DNA of 64,000 bases from JAQBQB01 sp963846925. GTDB lineage: Bacteria; Gemmatimonadota; Gemmatimonadetes; Gemmatimonadales; Gemmatimonadaceae. The notes beneath the pieces are model-generated. The model saw only the letters and a list, made by a program, of their open reading frames with translations, had not been told where the DNA came from and ran no database searches. The DNA lies in assembly GCA_963846925.1 (NCBI GenBank), contig CAWJXW010000004.1:372001-436000 (forward strand), written 5' to 3'. Numbering within the stretch: the first letter of the stretch is position 1; every line of letters starts with the position of its first letter. The translations under genes were made by a program, and so were the position numbers. Positions 18,936 through 28,431 of the stretch are shown here, in pieces.

Positions 18936-20009
18936 ATGCCTCTTTCCACGTCGATTCGCCGAACTCTCGCCGCCCTGGTGGCGGCGTGCGCGTCGACTCC
19001 GCTTGCGAGCCAGCCGGCGCCGAGCCGGGTGGTGCTGACCGACTCCCATTTCCACCTCACGAACTACATCCAGCGCGGTCCGACGTTGAAGCAATTCCTC
19101 CCGCTGCTCGGGGACAGCATCGGGCGCGTGGCGGTGTTCGGCATTCCGCTCCAGCAGGAGTGGCTCGACGCGGTGACCGGCGACAACGCGCCGACCTACT
19201 ACCTCCACTCCGACGCGCCGCTCTACTACTACTCGTTCGTCGACGCGAACATCGCGATGGAGTACCGGTCGCTCTCGCCCGCCGAACAGGCGCGATTCGA
19301 CCCGATGATCACCGGGTTCAATCCGAGCGACATGTACGCCGCCGATCAGATTCGGCGAGTGCTGCGGACCTTCCCCGGCGTGTTCACCGGGATCGGCGAG
19401 TTCACGATCCACAAGGAATTCGTCTCGGACAAGGTGCGTCCCGGCCCGGCGAGTCTGCTCGACCCGGCGCTCGACAGCGTGTTGTCGCTGGCCGGCCAGG
19501 TCGGGCTGGTCGCGATCATCCACAAGGACATGGACGTCCCGTTCGCGGCCGACACCAGCAAGCCGGCGTACCTCGACGACATGAAGGCGCTCATCCGGCG
19601 CCACCCGAACACGACGATCATCTGGGCGCACACCGGGCTCGGCCGCGTCGTCCGCCCGGTCAAGGGCCACGCCGCGATCGTCGCCGCGATGCTCGCCGAT
19701 CCGGCGTTCTCGAATCTCTATTTCGACATCTCGTGGGACGTGGTCGCGAAGTACCTGGTCGCCTCGCCCGAGGCGGTTCGTGTCGCGGCCGATCTGATCA
19801 ACCGGTTCCCCGATCGATTCCTCTTCGGCACCGACGCCGTCGCGCCCAAGACCGCCACGGCATACCTGACCACCGACGAGCTGTACCGCCCGCTCTGGGC
19901 CGCGCTCACGCCCGAAGCGCGCGCCAAGGTGCGGGTCGAGAACTACGAACGGCTGTTCGACGCGGCACGACGCAAAGTCCGCGCGTGGGAAGCGGCGCAC
20001 GCGCGGTAG
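18936..20009 (+). CDS. Exported amidohydrolase (TIM-barrel metal-dependent hydrolase)
   Basis: 357 residues from an ATG at 18936. The signal peptide ends PLASQ. The metal-binding HxH motif is in LTDSHFHLTNY. Later metal or catalytic positions appear in GEFTIHKEF, VAIIHKDMD, IIWAHTGLGR and the terminal DRFLFGTDAV. This pattern is that of amidohydrolase_2-type enzymes (PDC/ACMSD and related hydrolases). The substrate cannot be read from sequence. It is the first gene of a plus-strand unit with a DcaP-like porin and a periplasmic glutaminase, which suggests breakdown of an amide or amino-acid derivative in the periplasm. Confidence 0.85.
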   Translation: MPLSTSIRRTLAALVAACASTPLASQPAPSRVVLTDSHFHLTNYIQRGPTLKQFLPLLGDSIGRVAVFGIPLQQEWLDAVTGDNAPTYYLHSDAPLYYYSFVDANIAMEYRSLSPAEQARFDPMITGFNPSDMYAADQIRRVLRTFPGVFTGIGEFTIHKEFVSDKVRPGPASLLDPALDSVLSLAGQVGLVAIIHKDMDVPFAADTSKPAYLDDMKALIRRHPNTTIIWAHTGLGRVVRPVKGHAAIVAAMLADPAFSNLYFDISWDVVAKYLVASPEAVRVAADLINRFPDRFLFGTDAVAPKTATAYLTTDELYRPLWAALTPEARAKVRVENYERLFDAARRKVRAWEAAHAR

Positions 20010-20044
20010 CGGCGCCGGCGAAACTCGACACCAAGGGTGAAGCC

Positions 20045-21378
20045 ATGTGGAGGAGCATCGGAGGGGATTTCGCGCGACGGCCGATCGGGCTCGCGTCGCT
20101 GCTCGTGTTGGCCGCGGGGGGCAGGCATCAGCGCCGCGCAGGGAGTCGCTCCGCAGGGGCGGGCCACGAGCGCGTCGGCGCCCGCCAAGAAACAGCAGGC
20201 CGATACGTCGATCAAGGCCAAGAAACAACAGGCCGATACGTCGATCAAGATCGAGATCTACGGGTTCACGCAGGGCGACATGATCAACGATTTCAAGACC
20301 AACAACCCCGACTGGTTCGACGTCAACCGGCCCTCGAAGCTGCCGGCGTTCGACGACGAGTTCGGCCACAACGGGCACACGTGGCTCAGCGCGCGTCAGT
20401 CGCGCTTCGGCACGAAGGCCACCATCCCGACGAGCACGAAGCCGATCACCGTCGTGTTCGACTGGGATCTCTTCGGCGTCGGCGTCGACGCCGGCCAGAC
20501 GACGATTCGGCCGCGCCACATGTACGGACAGTGGGGGGTGTTCGGCGCCGGACAGACCGAGAGTCCGTTCATGGACCTCGACGTGTTCCCCAACATCCTC
20601 GAGTACTGGGGCCCGAACGGCATGCTCTTCTTTCGCAACGTGCAGTTCTTCTACGAGCCGCTCAACGAGCCGAACGGCACGCGCGCCATCATCGCGCTCG
20701 AGCGTCCCGGCGCGAGCGCCGACGCCGGTCGTCGTCGCCGACCGCGTCGAGCTGCAGAACATCCTGGCTCGCTTCCCCGTCCCCGACCTCTCGGGCACGT
20801 ATCGCTACGCGGGAAACTGGGGGTACGCGAAGATCGGCGCGATCGTGCGGTGGATCCGGTGGGACGACGTCCTCACGACCGATGTGTTCGACCTCAACGG
20901 CGGCGTCACCGGCTGGGGCGTGTCGCTGAGCGGCGGCTACAAGGCCGGCAAGAAGGACCTCATCCACGCACAGGTCATCTACGGCGCCGGCGTCGAGAAC
21001 TACTTCAACGACGCGCCGGTCGACGTCGGCGTTCGCACGAACTTCGACGAGCCGCTCACGCCGGTCACGGGCAAAGCGCTCCCCGATTTCGGCATGGTCC
21101 TGTACCTCGACCATACGTGGAACGACCACTTCACGAGCGCGATCGGCTACTCTCGCGTCGACATCGACAACAGCAACCTGCAGCTGCCGGAGGCGTTCAA
21201 GATCGGCCAGTACGCGTCGACGAATCTCCTCTGGACGCCCGTGAAGAACGTTCTGATCGGCGGCGAGTTCCAGTGGGGCTACCGCCAGAACCACAGCGAC
21301 GGGTTCCACTTCAACGACTACCGGCTCCAGTTCTCCGGCAAGTATTCCTTTTCACAGACCTTTGGAGGCAACAGATGA
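20045..21378 (+). CDS. DcaP-like outer-membrane porin (two frameshifts)
   Basis: The start at 20045 gives a signal peptide (GLASLLVLAAG). One extra G in the six-G run near 20117 breaks the frame, which resumes as GISAAQG. A second break near 20735 resumes as VVVADRVELQ. The mature N terminus has an 11-residue tandem repeat (KKQQADTSIKA twice) forming a short coiled stalk, as DcaP porins have. The barrel begins IEIYGFTQGDMINDF and ends YRLQFSGKYSFSQTF. DcaP-family channels take up dicarboxylates, amino acids or small anionic substrates. The stop overlaps the start of the glutaminase gene (ATGA), so the two are translationally coupled. Confidence 0.8.
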
Positions 21379-22445
21379 TCGCGGTCACGCTGCACGACCG
21401 CGCCGGGTCCCGGCGCGCCGCCACCCTCGGCACGTTCGCTACTCTCGCACTTCTCGGCGTCGCCGCGCCACGCGCGGTCGCGGCGCAAACCGCGCCCGAC
21501 TACCAGCGCATCGTGAACGCGGCGTACGAGAAATACAAGAACCTGAATGAGGGCAAGAACGCCGACTACATCCCCGCGCTCGCCAAGGTCAACCCCAACC
21601 TCTTCGGCATCGCGCTGGTCACGCCGGAAGGCCAAGTCTTCACGGCGGGCGACGTCACGAGCGAGGTCTCGATCCAGTCGGTGTCGAAGGTTTTCACGAT
21701 GGCGAGGGTGATGCAGGATTCCGGCGAGACCGAGATCGAGAAGAACATGGGCGTCGACGCCACCGGACAGCCCTTCAACTCGATCGTCGCGATCGAGCAG
21801 TACAAGGGCCATCAGATGAACCCGCTCGTCAACGCGGGCGCAATCACGACGACGAGCATGATCGGCGGCGGCAGCGCCGACGCGGTCTGGTCGAACATCA
21901 TGAACACGCTCGACGAATTCGCCGGCCGCCAGCTGAATGTGAATCAGGAGGTCTACCAATCAGAGGCAGCGACGAACCAACGCAACCAGGCCATCGGCGC
22001 CCTGATGTTCGCGTACGGCCACATCTCGGCCAACTGGCAACAGGCCGTCGACCTGTACACGAAGCAGTGCTCCGTAAACGTCAACGCCCGCGACCTGGCG
22101 ACGATGGCCGCCACGTTGGCGAACGGCGGTTTGAATCCGGTGACCGGACATCAAGTCGTCGGAAACCAGCACGTGCCGGCGATTCTCGCGGTGATGGCCA
22201 CCGCGGGGCTCTATGACGATTCCGGCCGCTGGCTCTACGTGACCGGGCTGCCGGCCAAGAGCGGTGTCGGCGGCGGCTTGATCGCCGTGTCGCCCGACAA
22301 GTTCGGCATCGCCGTCGTCTCGCCGCCACTCGACTCGGCGGGCAACAGCGTGCGCGGACAAAAGGCCATCACCGAGATCTCGGCGGCGCTCCACGGCAAC
22401 CCGTACATCAGCCAGGCGCACAACATGATCGCGAAGAAGCGCTGA
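21375..22445 (+). CDS. glsA: Glutaminase A with signal peptide (EC 3.5.1.2)
   Basis: 356 residues hydrolysing L-glutamine to glutamate and ammonia. The serine-beta-lactamase-like catalytic motif is S102-x-x-K105 in IQSVSKVF. Other family blocks are MNPLVNAGAITTTSMI, YGHISANW, NARDLATMAATLANGG and the Gly-rich SGVGGGLIAVSPDKFGIAVVSPPLD. Most GlsA proteins are cytoplasmic; this one has a clear export signal (FATLALLGVAAPRAVAAQ), so it probably works in the periplasm on glutamine entering through the coupled DcaP-like porin. The ATG overlaps the porin stop. Confidence 0.95.
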   Translation: MIAVTLHDRAGSRRAATLGTFATLALLGVAAPRAVAAQTAPDYQRIVNAAYEKYKNLNEGKNADYIPALAKVNPNLFGIALVTPEGQVFTAGDVTSEVSIQSVSKVFTMARVMQDSGETEIEKNMGVDATGQPFNSIVAIEQYKGHQMNPLVNAGAITTTSMIGGGSADAVWSNIMNTLDEFAGRQLNVNQEVYQSEAATNQRNQAIGALMFAYGHISANWQQAVDLYTKQCSVNVNARDLATMAATLANGGLNPVTGHQVVGNQHVPAILAVMATAGLYDDSGRWLYVTGLPAKSGVGGGLIAVSPDKFGIAVVSPPLDSAGNSVRGQKAITEISAALHGNPYISQAHNMIAKKR

Positions 22446-22509
22446 CCGTTCGCGTTGAATCACTGAGCGAAAGGGCGCGTCCGGTTTTCCGCCGGGCGCG
22501 CCTATTCAC

Positions 22510-23304
22510 GTGACACACTCTTTGTTCGTCGCGCTCACGTCGGCGCTGGCCATCGGCCTCTTCCTCGGGATGCTTCTGCTGCTCGAAGTCGGGCGGCGGC
22601 TGGGTCTTCGCGAGTCGGCGAAGCACGGGACGAGCGCGAGGTCCGGCGTCGGCGTCGTCGACGGCGTGGTCTACAGCCTCCTGGGGCTGCTGATCGGATT
22701 CACGTTCTCCGGTGCCGCCAATCGGTTCGACGCCCGACGACTGCGCATTGGAGACGTGGTGCATGCGATCGGCGTCGGGTGGGAGGCTATCGACGTGTTA
22801 CCGCCCGAGTCGCAACAGCCCATACGCGCCGGATTCAAACAGTATCTCGAGGCGCTGCTCGCCGCCGACACGACGCAGGAGGAACCGGTGACGGTGGCGG
22901 ACAAGTTCCTCGAGGCATCCGACGTCACGAAGGCGCGCCACGCGGTCTGGCTGCAAGCCGTCGCCGCGGTGAGCGTGCCGAGCGGCGAGCGCGCGCGTCT
23001 GATCCTTCTCCCCGCGCTGAGAGAGATGTTCGTCTCCGCGGAGCGGGAGCGGATTGCGCGGTTGATCCACCCGCCGAAGATCATCTACTTGATGCTCGGG
23101 CTGACCGCGCTCGCGGCCGCGCTGCTCGGAGGCTACGCGTTCGCGACCACACCGACCCGCAACTGGACGTACATGGTGGGCATCGCCGCCGCCGTCTCGA
23201 TCTCCGCCTACGTCATCCTCGACCTCGAGTACCCGCGGATCGGGCTGGTTCGCGTGGATCCGCTCGACCAAGTGCTAGTGGATCTCCACAAGAGCTTGAG
23301 GTGA
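22510..23304 (+). CDS. DUF4239 (bestrophin-like) membrane protein
   Basis: 264 residues from a GTG start. There are two N-terminal helices (ALAIGLFLGMLLLLEVGRRL and VVYSLLGLLIGFTFSGA), a soluble helical middle domain, then two C-terminal helices around ALLGGYAF and YVILDLEYPRIGLVRVDP. The LEYPRxGLxRVD ending is the hallmark of DUF4239. The role is unknown; a distant relation to bestrophin channels has been suggested for the family. It follows the glutaminase by 64 bases, which may or may not mean cotranscription. Confidence 0.82.
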   Translation: MTHSLFVALTSALAIGLFLGMLLLLEVGRRLGLRESAKHGTSARSGVGVVDGVVYSLLGLLIGFTFSGAANRFDARRLRIGDVVHAIGVGWEAIDVLPPESQQPIRAGFKQYLEALLAADTTQEEPVTVADKFLEASDVTKARHAVWLQAVAAVSVPSGERARLILLPALREMFVSAERERIARLIHPPKIIYLMLGLTALAAALLGGYAFATTPTRNWTYMVGIAAAVSISAYVILDLEYPRIGLVRVDPLDQVLVDLHKSLR

Positions 23305-23342
23305 CCCGAGGCCGGTGACGTTCCCTACCCTTGCCGACGGCG

Positions 23343-23915
23343 TCAAACGCCGGCTTCGAGATGCTTGCCCAAGTTGCGCGCCTTGAACGCCAGCATCACC
23401 AGCATCAGGCCGTAGAGCACCGCGTAAAAACCGACGAGCCAGAGCACGGCCAGCAGTCCCGAGCCCGGACGCGCGAAAATGATCGCGCCGAACGCGATCG
23501 AAAGGATGCCGGCGACCAGCAGCCGCCACTCGCCTTCGAGCTCCTTGCGCAGCGAGATCGCGACGACGATCTCGAAAATCCCCCGCGCCACAGCCCACGT
23601 CGCGACGAGGAACAAGAGCGCGAGAGCCGTCGCCCCCGGCCTGGCGAGAGCCATGAGGCCGATCACGATGCCGGCGACACCGGCAAGCAGCATCCAACCC
23701 CACGCTTTCTGCGGCCGATCCTCGAAGGCGAGCCACGAGGTCACGACGCCGTCGATCAGCGCCCAGACGCCGAAGGCGACCACGAAGAGCGACAGCGAAA
23801 TGCCCGGCTTTGACCACACCAAGAGACCGAGCGCGATCGCAACGAGGCCGCGCAGCAGCAAGGCCGACCATCGGTGCTGCAAGAGATCCGAGAGTCGTGC
23901 TTGTATTCCGTCCAT
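23343..23915 (-). CDS. HdeD-family membrane protein
   Basis: 190 residues with six membrane helices arranged as three similar hairpins. Repeated patterns such as RGLVAIALGLLVWSKPGISL, AGVAGIVIGLMALARPGATA and AGILSIAFGAIIFARPGSGL are the triplicated HdeD/DUF308 motif. HdeD is linked to acid resistance at high cell density in Escherichia coli; elsewhere the role is undefined. The gene is convergent with the DUF4239 gene. Confidence 0.9.
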   Translation of the reverse strand: MDGIQARLSDLLQHRWSALLLRGLVAIALGLLVWSKPGISLSLFVVAFGVWALIDGVVTSWLAFEDRPQKAWGWMLLAGVAGIVIGLMALARPGATALALLFLVATWAVARGIFEIVVAISLRKELEGEWRLLVAGILSIAFGAIIFARPGSGLLAVLWLVGFYAVLYGLMLVMLAFKARNLGKHLEAGV

Positions 23916-24073
23916 TCCCGCCTCCCCCGACGCGATGCGGGTTTAGTGTTGACGTTGGTATCGACGAAAACGGGCAAGAACGTGCCCAGAGCCCACGCGT
24001 CGCGCCGACTCGATCCCGATCGCTAACTTTCTGGCGGTACGACCAGCTCGCCGACCTTTCTCGCATCAGTCCA

Positions 24074-24560
24074 ATGAGCCCCCCCCGACGACCGACTCGA
24101 GTGGCTCCACGCCGCGGTGAACGCGGTCTCGAAGCTCGACTCCGAGGACCACGAGCTGCGTGACGCGCGCTGCCCAAAGTGCAACGCATCGGCGTTCGTG
24201 AACGCCGCCGATCTCTACTACGAGAGCGCCAGTCGCCTGGAAGACGATCCCAACATCCCGAATGAGGTTCGGGCCGGCGGGATGACCGACCGGCAGATCG
24301 TTGCCCGCTTGCGCCCGCCGCCCCGACAATCGGCGCTTTGGCCCGCCGCGTTGGTCGCGCTGCCGCTCGCCGTGGGGGCGTTCTTTGTGTATCGCCGCTT
24401 CGGTCAGGGAATCGGCGAGTTCGCCTTCGTGGCGGACTTTCTGGTGACGCTCACCGTGTTCATGACCTGGCTGCGCCGCTACAGCGACCGGTTCTACGAC
24501 CGGCGCAAGCGGTGGCGGTCGTTACACGTTTGCTCGCGCTGCGGCCAGCTCGTCGCGTAG
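24074..24560 (+). CDS. Small membrane protein with a split zinc ribbon
   Basis: The open frame starts with a GTG at 24117 (147 residues). An ATG at 24074 followed by eight Cs would be in frame if the run had seven, giving MSPPDDRLEWLHAA before it, so 24074 is probably the true start. One Cys pair lies near the N terminus (ARCPKCNASAF) and its partner pair at the C terminus (CSRCGQLV). Two membrane helices lie between them (ALVALPLAVGAFFVY, ADFLVTLTVFMTWL). The two halves of the ribbon would meet on the cytoplasmic face. The function is unknown. Its 3' end overlaps the convergent antiporter gene by 39 bases. Confidence 0.65.
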
Positions 24561-26228
24561 CACGCGCGCGATCATGCTCGTCGCCAGCTCGTGCTCGCCC
24601 ATGAACACCGCGTCCACGCGCTCGCGGCGCATCAGTTCCGCTTCCTCGTCGCTGTGCGTGCGCACGATCGTCTCGATGCGCGGGTTCAAGCGCCGCGCAA
24701 TGTCGATCATCTTCCGCGCGCGAGGGCTGTCCGGCGTCGCGACGACAAGCATGCTCGCCCGCGCGACGTGCGCCTGAATCAGAACCGCCGCTTCGCCGGC
24801 GTCCCCCGAAACGGCGAGCAACCCCTCACGCCGCAGCGCTTCCACCACTTCGCGATTCTGCTCGGCGACGACGAACGTGCGATGATTGGCCTGCAGCGCC
24901 TCGCCGATGCGCCGGCCCACGCGGCCGTAGCCGACCAGCACGACGTGCGCGCTCAGCCGCTCGGGCTGAACCTCGTTGGGCAGTTGGGCGAGCACGTCTC
25001 CCGCTCGCGTCACGAACCAGGTGCGCGACGATAGCCGCTCGCCGAGTCGCCGGAGAGGTTCGACCGCGTGAAAGAGAACCGGATTCACGGCGATCGAGAT
25101 GATCGCCGACGCGAGAATGAGGTTCCCCGCTTCCGTCGGCAGAATCCCGAGCGACTGGCCCAGCGCGAGCAGGATGAACGAGAACTCGCCGATCTGCGCC
25201 AGCCCGACCGACACGGTGAGCGCGATGTCCAACGGATAGCGGAACGACGCCACGATCGCGAACGCGATCACCGACTTGACGACGACCACCACGACCACTG
25301 CGACCAGAACGCGCAGCGGCTCGTGCACGAGCACCGACGGATCGAACAGCATGCCGACCGACACGAAGAAGAGCACGGCGAACGCATCGCGCAGCGGCAG
25401 CGATTCTTCCGCGGCGCGATGGCTCAGCGCCGACTCGCCCAGCACCACCCCGCCGAGGAAGGCGCCCAACGCGAACGACACGCCGAAGAGTCTCGCCGAT
25501 CCGTACGCGACACCGACTCCGACGACGACGACCGCGAGCGTGAACAGCTCGCGTGACCCCGCGCCGGCGATGCGCCACAGCAGCCATGGCAGCACGCGAC
25601 GCGCGACGACGAGCATGAGGACGACGAACAGCGCCACGCGCGTGAGCGCCCAACCCAACGTGAAAGTCAGTCCGTGCGCACCAGCCGCCGCCGGCGTTCC
25701 GCCGAGTGGGCCGGCGAGCGGTGGAAGCAGCACGAGCACGAACACCAACGCGAGATCCTCGACGACGAGCCAGCCGGCGGCGATCGTGCCCGTCATCGTG
25801 GCGAGAAGTCCGCGGTCGGCGAGCGTACGCAGGACCACGACCGTGCTCGCCACCGCCAGCGCGAGTCCGAACACCAGCCCCGCACCGATGCTCCATCCCC
25901 ACAATCGACCGATGCCCACGCACAGCAGCGTCGTGAGCACGATGCGCCCGAGCGCTCCGGGAATCGCGATGCGCCGAACGGAAAGCAGATCGTCGAGCGA
26001 GAAGTGGAGCCCGATGCCGAACATCAGCAGAATCACGCCGATCTCGGCCAACTGCTGCGCGAGATTCACGTCGGCGACAAGCCCGGGCGTCGCGGGCCCA
26101 AGCAGCACGCCGGCGATGAGATAGCCCACGAGCGGCGGCAGCTTGACGCGCGTCGCGGCGTAGCCGAATACGAGCGCTAAACCGAACGCGGCAACCATTG
26201 TCGTGATCAGTGTTGCGCCGTGTTGCAT
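24522..26228 (-). CDS. Kef/YbaL-type monovalent cation:proton antiporter with TrkA-N domain
   Basis: 568 residues. The CPA2 membrane domain has about 12 helices with GYLIAGVLLGP, VILLMFGIGLHFSLDDLL, and a helix-5 region with VVEDLALVF. It is followed from about residue 425 by a Rossmann TrkA-N domain (VVLVGYGRVGRRIGEALQAN) for NAD(H) or nucleotide sensing. YbaL/KefB-type proteins exchange potassium for protons. Length and order of domains are normal, and no ancillary KefF/KefG is near. The ATG at 26228 lies in a divergent promoter region shared with the small gene at 26356. Confidence 0.93.
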   Translation of the reverse strand: MQHGATLITTMVAAFGLALVFGYAATRVKLPPLVGYLIAGVLLGPATPGLVADVNLAQQLAEIGVILLMFGIGLHFSLDDLLSVRRIAIPGALGRIVLTTLLCVGIGRLWGWSIGAGLVFGLALAVASTVVVLRTLADRGLLATMTGTIAAGWLVVEDLALVFVLVLLPPLAGPLGGTPAAAGAHGLTFTLGWALTRVALFVVLMLVVARRVLPWLLWRIAGAGSRELFTLAVVVVGVGVAYGSARLFGVSFALGAFLGGVVLGESALSHRAAEESLPLRDAFAVLFFVSVGMLFDPSVLVHEPLRVLVAVVVVVVVKSVIAFAIVASFRYPLDIALTVSVGLAQIGEFSFILLALGQSLGILPTEAGNLILASAIISIAVNPVLFHAVEPLRRLGERLSSRTWFVTRAGDVLAQLPNEVQPERLSAHVVLVGYGRVGRRIGEALQANHRTFVVAEQNREVVEALRREGLLAVSGDAGEAAVLIQAHVARASMLVVATPDSPRARKMIDIARRLNPRIETIVRTHSDEEAELMRRERVDAVFMGEHELATSMIARVLRDELAAARANV

Positions 26229-26355
26229 TCGCGGAATGTGTGGAGCGTCTTACATCTCTGTAAATCCCATACACCGACATTGTGCGGGCAATTCACGTTG
26301 ATAGTCTTTCGGCCGTTCCCAACCCGGCCTCCACCCAGGCCACGCCAAGACATCG

Positions 26356-26634
26356 ATGGAAGAACGCCCCGCAGCGACCATGCTCCGGCAGGTGTTCGCC
26401 GACGTCACCGCCCAGGGAGGTTGGGATGACGTCGAGCGGAATGGCGCCGCGCGGCTCGCGGTGCGGCACTTCGTCGACGACGCTCGCGCCGTCGGCATGC
26501 GAGTCGAGGACGTGATCGTCGAGGCGGTCGGCATCACCGGCGCGGCATCGAGCGGCGTCCGCGACCCTCAGCTCGAGCAGATCGTTCGCTGGGTTGTCGC
26601 GGACTTCTTTTCGCGCGACACGGACGAGCTCTGA
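26356..26634 (+). CDS. Small hypothetical protein (92 residues)
   Basis: An acidic helical protein with no signal peptide or Cys: VERNGAARLAVRHFVDDARA, VGMRVEDVIVEAVGIT, DPQLEQIVRWVVADFFSRD. The second ATG, eight codons in, could also be the start. A perfect terminator follows at 26664, which supports a real transcript. No family is recognised. Confidence 0.55.
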   Translation: MEERPAATMLRQVFADVTAQGGWDDVERNGAARLAVRHFVDDARAVGMRVEDVIVEAVGITGAASSGVRDPQLEQIVRWVVADFFSRDTDEL

Positions 26635-26663
26635 CCGGCTGAAGACCGGTGGTAGCACAAACG

Positions 26664-26694
26664 AAAACGCCCGGAGCAGAGCTCCGGGCGTTTC
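26664..26694. terminator. Strong bidirectional rho-independent terminator
   Basis: AAACGCCCGGAGC at 26665-26677 pairs perfectly with GCTCCGGGCGTTT at 26681-26693 around a three-base loop. The A/T ends provide U tracts for both strands. It separates the convergent small gene and outer-membrane protein gene. Confidence 0.9.
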
Positions 26695-26723
26695 GTCACC
26701 CCTCGACTGTCACCGCTACCGCA

Positions 26724-27911
26724 CTACGGGAACCACACCAAACCCAGGTGCACGCGCGCCGTCGTGGCGTTCACCGAAGCGTTCGTACCGACGACAGTGT
26801 TGTCCACCTGGAACTTGTCGAAGTTGCCGACCGACCAGCTCGCGACCGCCGACAGGGCCGCGGAGTGCGTGAAGTACGCATTCAGTCCGGCGCCGAGCGT
26901 GGCACCGCCGCCGCTGCCGGTGTACGTCGTGCCGCCGACAGTCGTCGACACCGCGCGACCGGTCGCGCCGACCTGTAAGAACGGAACGAGCGAGTGCGCT
27001 CCGCCGCGGAAGTGCACGCGCGCGCCGAGATCGGCGTGCGCGAGCGAGTACGTGCCGCCGCCGGTTTCGTTTATGACCGCGTCACTCACGTCGGTGTACA
27101 GCGACCAGCGCTTGCTGAAGCCGTAGCCGAGAACCAGACCTCCACCGCCGCCCGACTCGGCCGTGCTTCCGGCAACGTTTGTCTGGATGCCGCTGCCCTC
27201 GACGCCGAGTCCGACGAAGAAGCCCTTGGAGCGCGAACGCTCCATCGACGAACGCGACGGCACCGGCTTGCGAGGCATTTCGACCTTCGCCGCGCTGTCA
27301 ACGTGTTCCGGCATCATGGCCGGAACCGGAATGGCTACCGCGGCGACGGGAGCGTCAACCTGCGCCACCACTTGCGCCGGCGCCTTTGCGGGCGCGGGCA
27401 TCGGAGCGGGTGCGGGCGCCGGCGAAACTGCCGCCGCGCGAATCGGAATCGGCGCCGCCTTCTCGACGATGCTCGGCGCGGTCTCGCCATTCGAGACGGT
27501 CGTCACGGTGGTCACGGCGCGGCTCACCATCGCGTCGGCGCGACGCAGGTCGATCGCCGACATCTCTTCGCGCACCACGACCGACATGTTCCATGAATAC
27601 CGCATCCCCTTCCATTGGGTCGGCATCAGCGAGACGAGGCGATACTGTCCCGGGGCAAGCAGAATCGTCGCCGAACCTGATCGGTCCGTGACGGCGATCG
27701 CCGTGTCACGCGCCGAGCGCGTAAACCCGAGCGGCAGACCGGCGACCGGGTGGTACATCGTCGCCTCGTCGGAGAGGGTGACGAACACCTGGACGACGAC
27801 GCGTCCATTGACGGTCGTTCCCGTCGTGCCGACGGCCTGCGCGTGCACTGGTTGCGACGCGACCGCGGCCGAGAGCGAAAGAACTGCGGAAAGCGCACAA
27901 CGTCGAATCAT
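26724..27911 (-). CDS. Outer-membrane protein: N-terminal Ig-like domain, Pro/Ala hinge, 8-stranded barrel
   Basis: The start at 27911 is chosen because GGAG lies 7-8 bases upstream; ATGs at 27923 and 27950 are alternatives. The signal peptide ends PVHAQ. Residues about 25-130 form a beta-sandwich-like domain (RSGSATILLAPGQYRLVSLM). A long Pro-Ala-Val hinge follows (about 150-210). From about residue 240 an OmpA/OmpW-size barrel (GFFVGLGVEGSGIQTNV, GGLVLGYGFSKRWSLYTDV) ends with the strand TTARVHLGLVWFP. The hinge may span periplasm or peptidoglycan. The role is unknown. Confidence 0.75.
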   Translation of the reverse strand: MIRRCALSAVLSLSAAVASQPVHAQAVGTTGTTVNGRVVVQVFVTLSDEATMYHPVAGLPLGFTRSARDTAIAVTDRSGSATILLAPGQYRLVSLMPTQWKGMRYSWNMSVVVREEMSAIDLRRADAMVSRAVTTVTTVSNGETAPSIVEKAAPIPIRAAAVSPAPAPAPMPAPAKAPAQVVAQVDAPVAAVAIPVPAMMPEHVDSAAKVEMPRKPVPSRSSMERSRSKGFFVGLGVEGSGIQTNVAGSTAESGGGGGLVLGYGFSKRWSLYTDVSDAVINETGGGTYSLAHADLGARVHFRGGAHSLVPFLQVGATGRAVSTTVGGTTYTGSGGGATLGAGLNAYFTHSAALSAVASWSVGNFDKFQVDNTVVGTNASVNATTARVHLGLVWFP

Positions 27912-28056
27912 AGTTGGCTCCATCACGAGTCCATGTAGGCGGAGTTGCACGCCTAGAGTAGCGGCACCTTCCCCGCTGGACTTGAGTGCGATGGATCACA
28001 ACTGGCTCACAATCTGGCGATTGTGAGGTGGACCACGAACGTGAAAACGCTCGCGG

Positions 28057-28431
28057 TCAGCCAGTCACCACGGGGAACAGCGCGGCGGCGGTCTCCGCGA
28101 CGTCGAACGGTTTTTGAATCACCGTGACGTGCCGGTAGCGTTCGGGAATCGTGGTCTCGTATCCGGTCGCGAAGACGAACGGCACACCTCGCGCGATCAG
28201 ACGGTCGGCTACCGCGTACGCGCGGATGCCCCGCAGGTCGATGTCGAGCAGCGCGCCGTCGATCTGGTGAGTCGTCTCGAGCAGCTTGAGCGCCTGCTCC
28301 ACCGTCGCCGCCGGTCCGACGATCTCGGCGCCGCAGGTCCGCAGGCATCGTGACAGCGCTTCGGCGACGATGTGCTCGTCCTCGATGATGAGAATATGGC
28401 GGCCGTCCAACGCGGGAAGATTTCCGTTCAC
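28057..28431 (-). CDS. Stand-alone response-regulator receiver protein
   Basis: 124 residues from a GTG whose GTGA overlaps the stop of the upstream kinase, so the pair is translationally coupled. All receiver landmarks are present: acidic pair in ILIIEDEH, phosphoryl-Asp in GALLDIDLRG, conserved Thr in FVFATGYE and Lys in VTVIQKPFD. There is no output domain. Single receivers next to HWE or HisKA_2 kinases act in phosphorelays or as phosphate sinks. It ends the minus-strand unit that begins with the amine dehydrogenase genes. Confidence 0.92.
   Translation of the reverse strand: MNGNLPALDGRHILIIEDEHIVAEALSRCLRTCGAEIVGPAATVEQALKLLETTHQIDGALLDIDLRGIRAYAVADRLIARGVPFVFATGYETTIPERYRHVTVIQKPFDVAETAAALFPVVTG

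Noticed and set aside
18762..20798. 678-codon open frame on the minus strand opposite the amidohydrolase and porin
   Set aside because: Antisense shadow; Arg/Val/Glu-rich with no family features.
20037..22445. An 802-residue porin-glutaminase fusion
   Set aside because: Arises only because a frameshift in the porin puts its front in frame with the glutaminase; the glutaminase has its own start and signal peptide.
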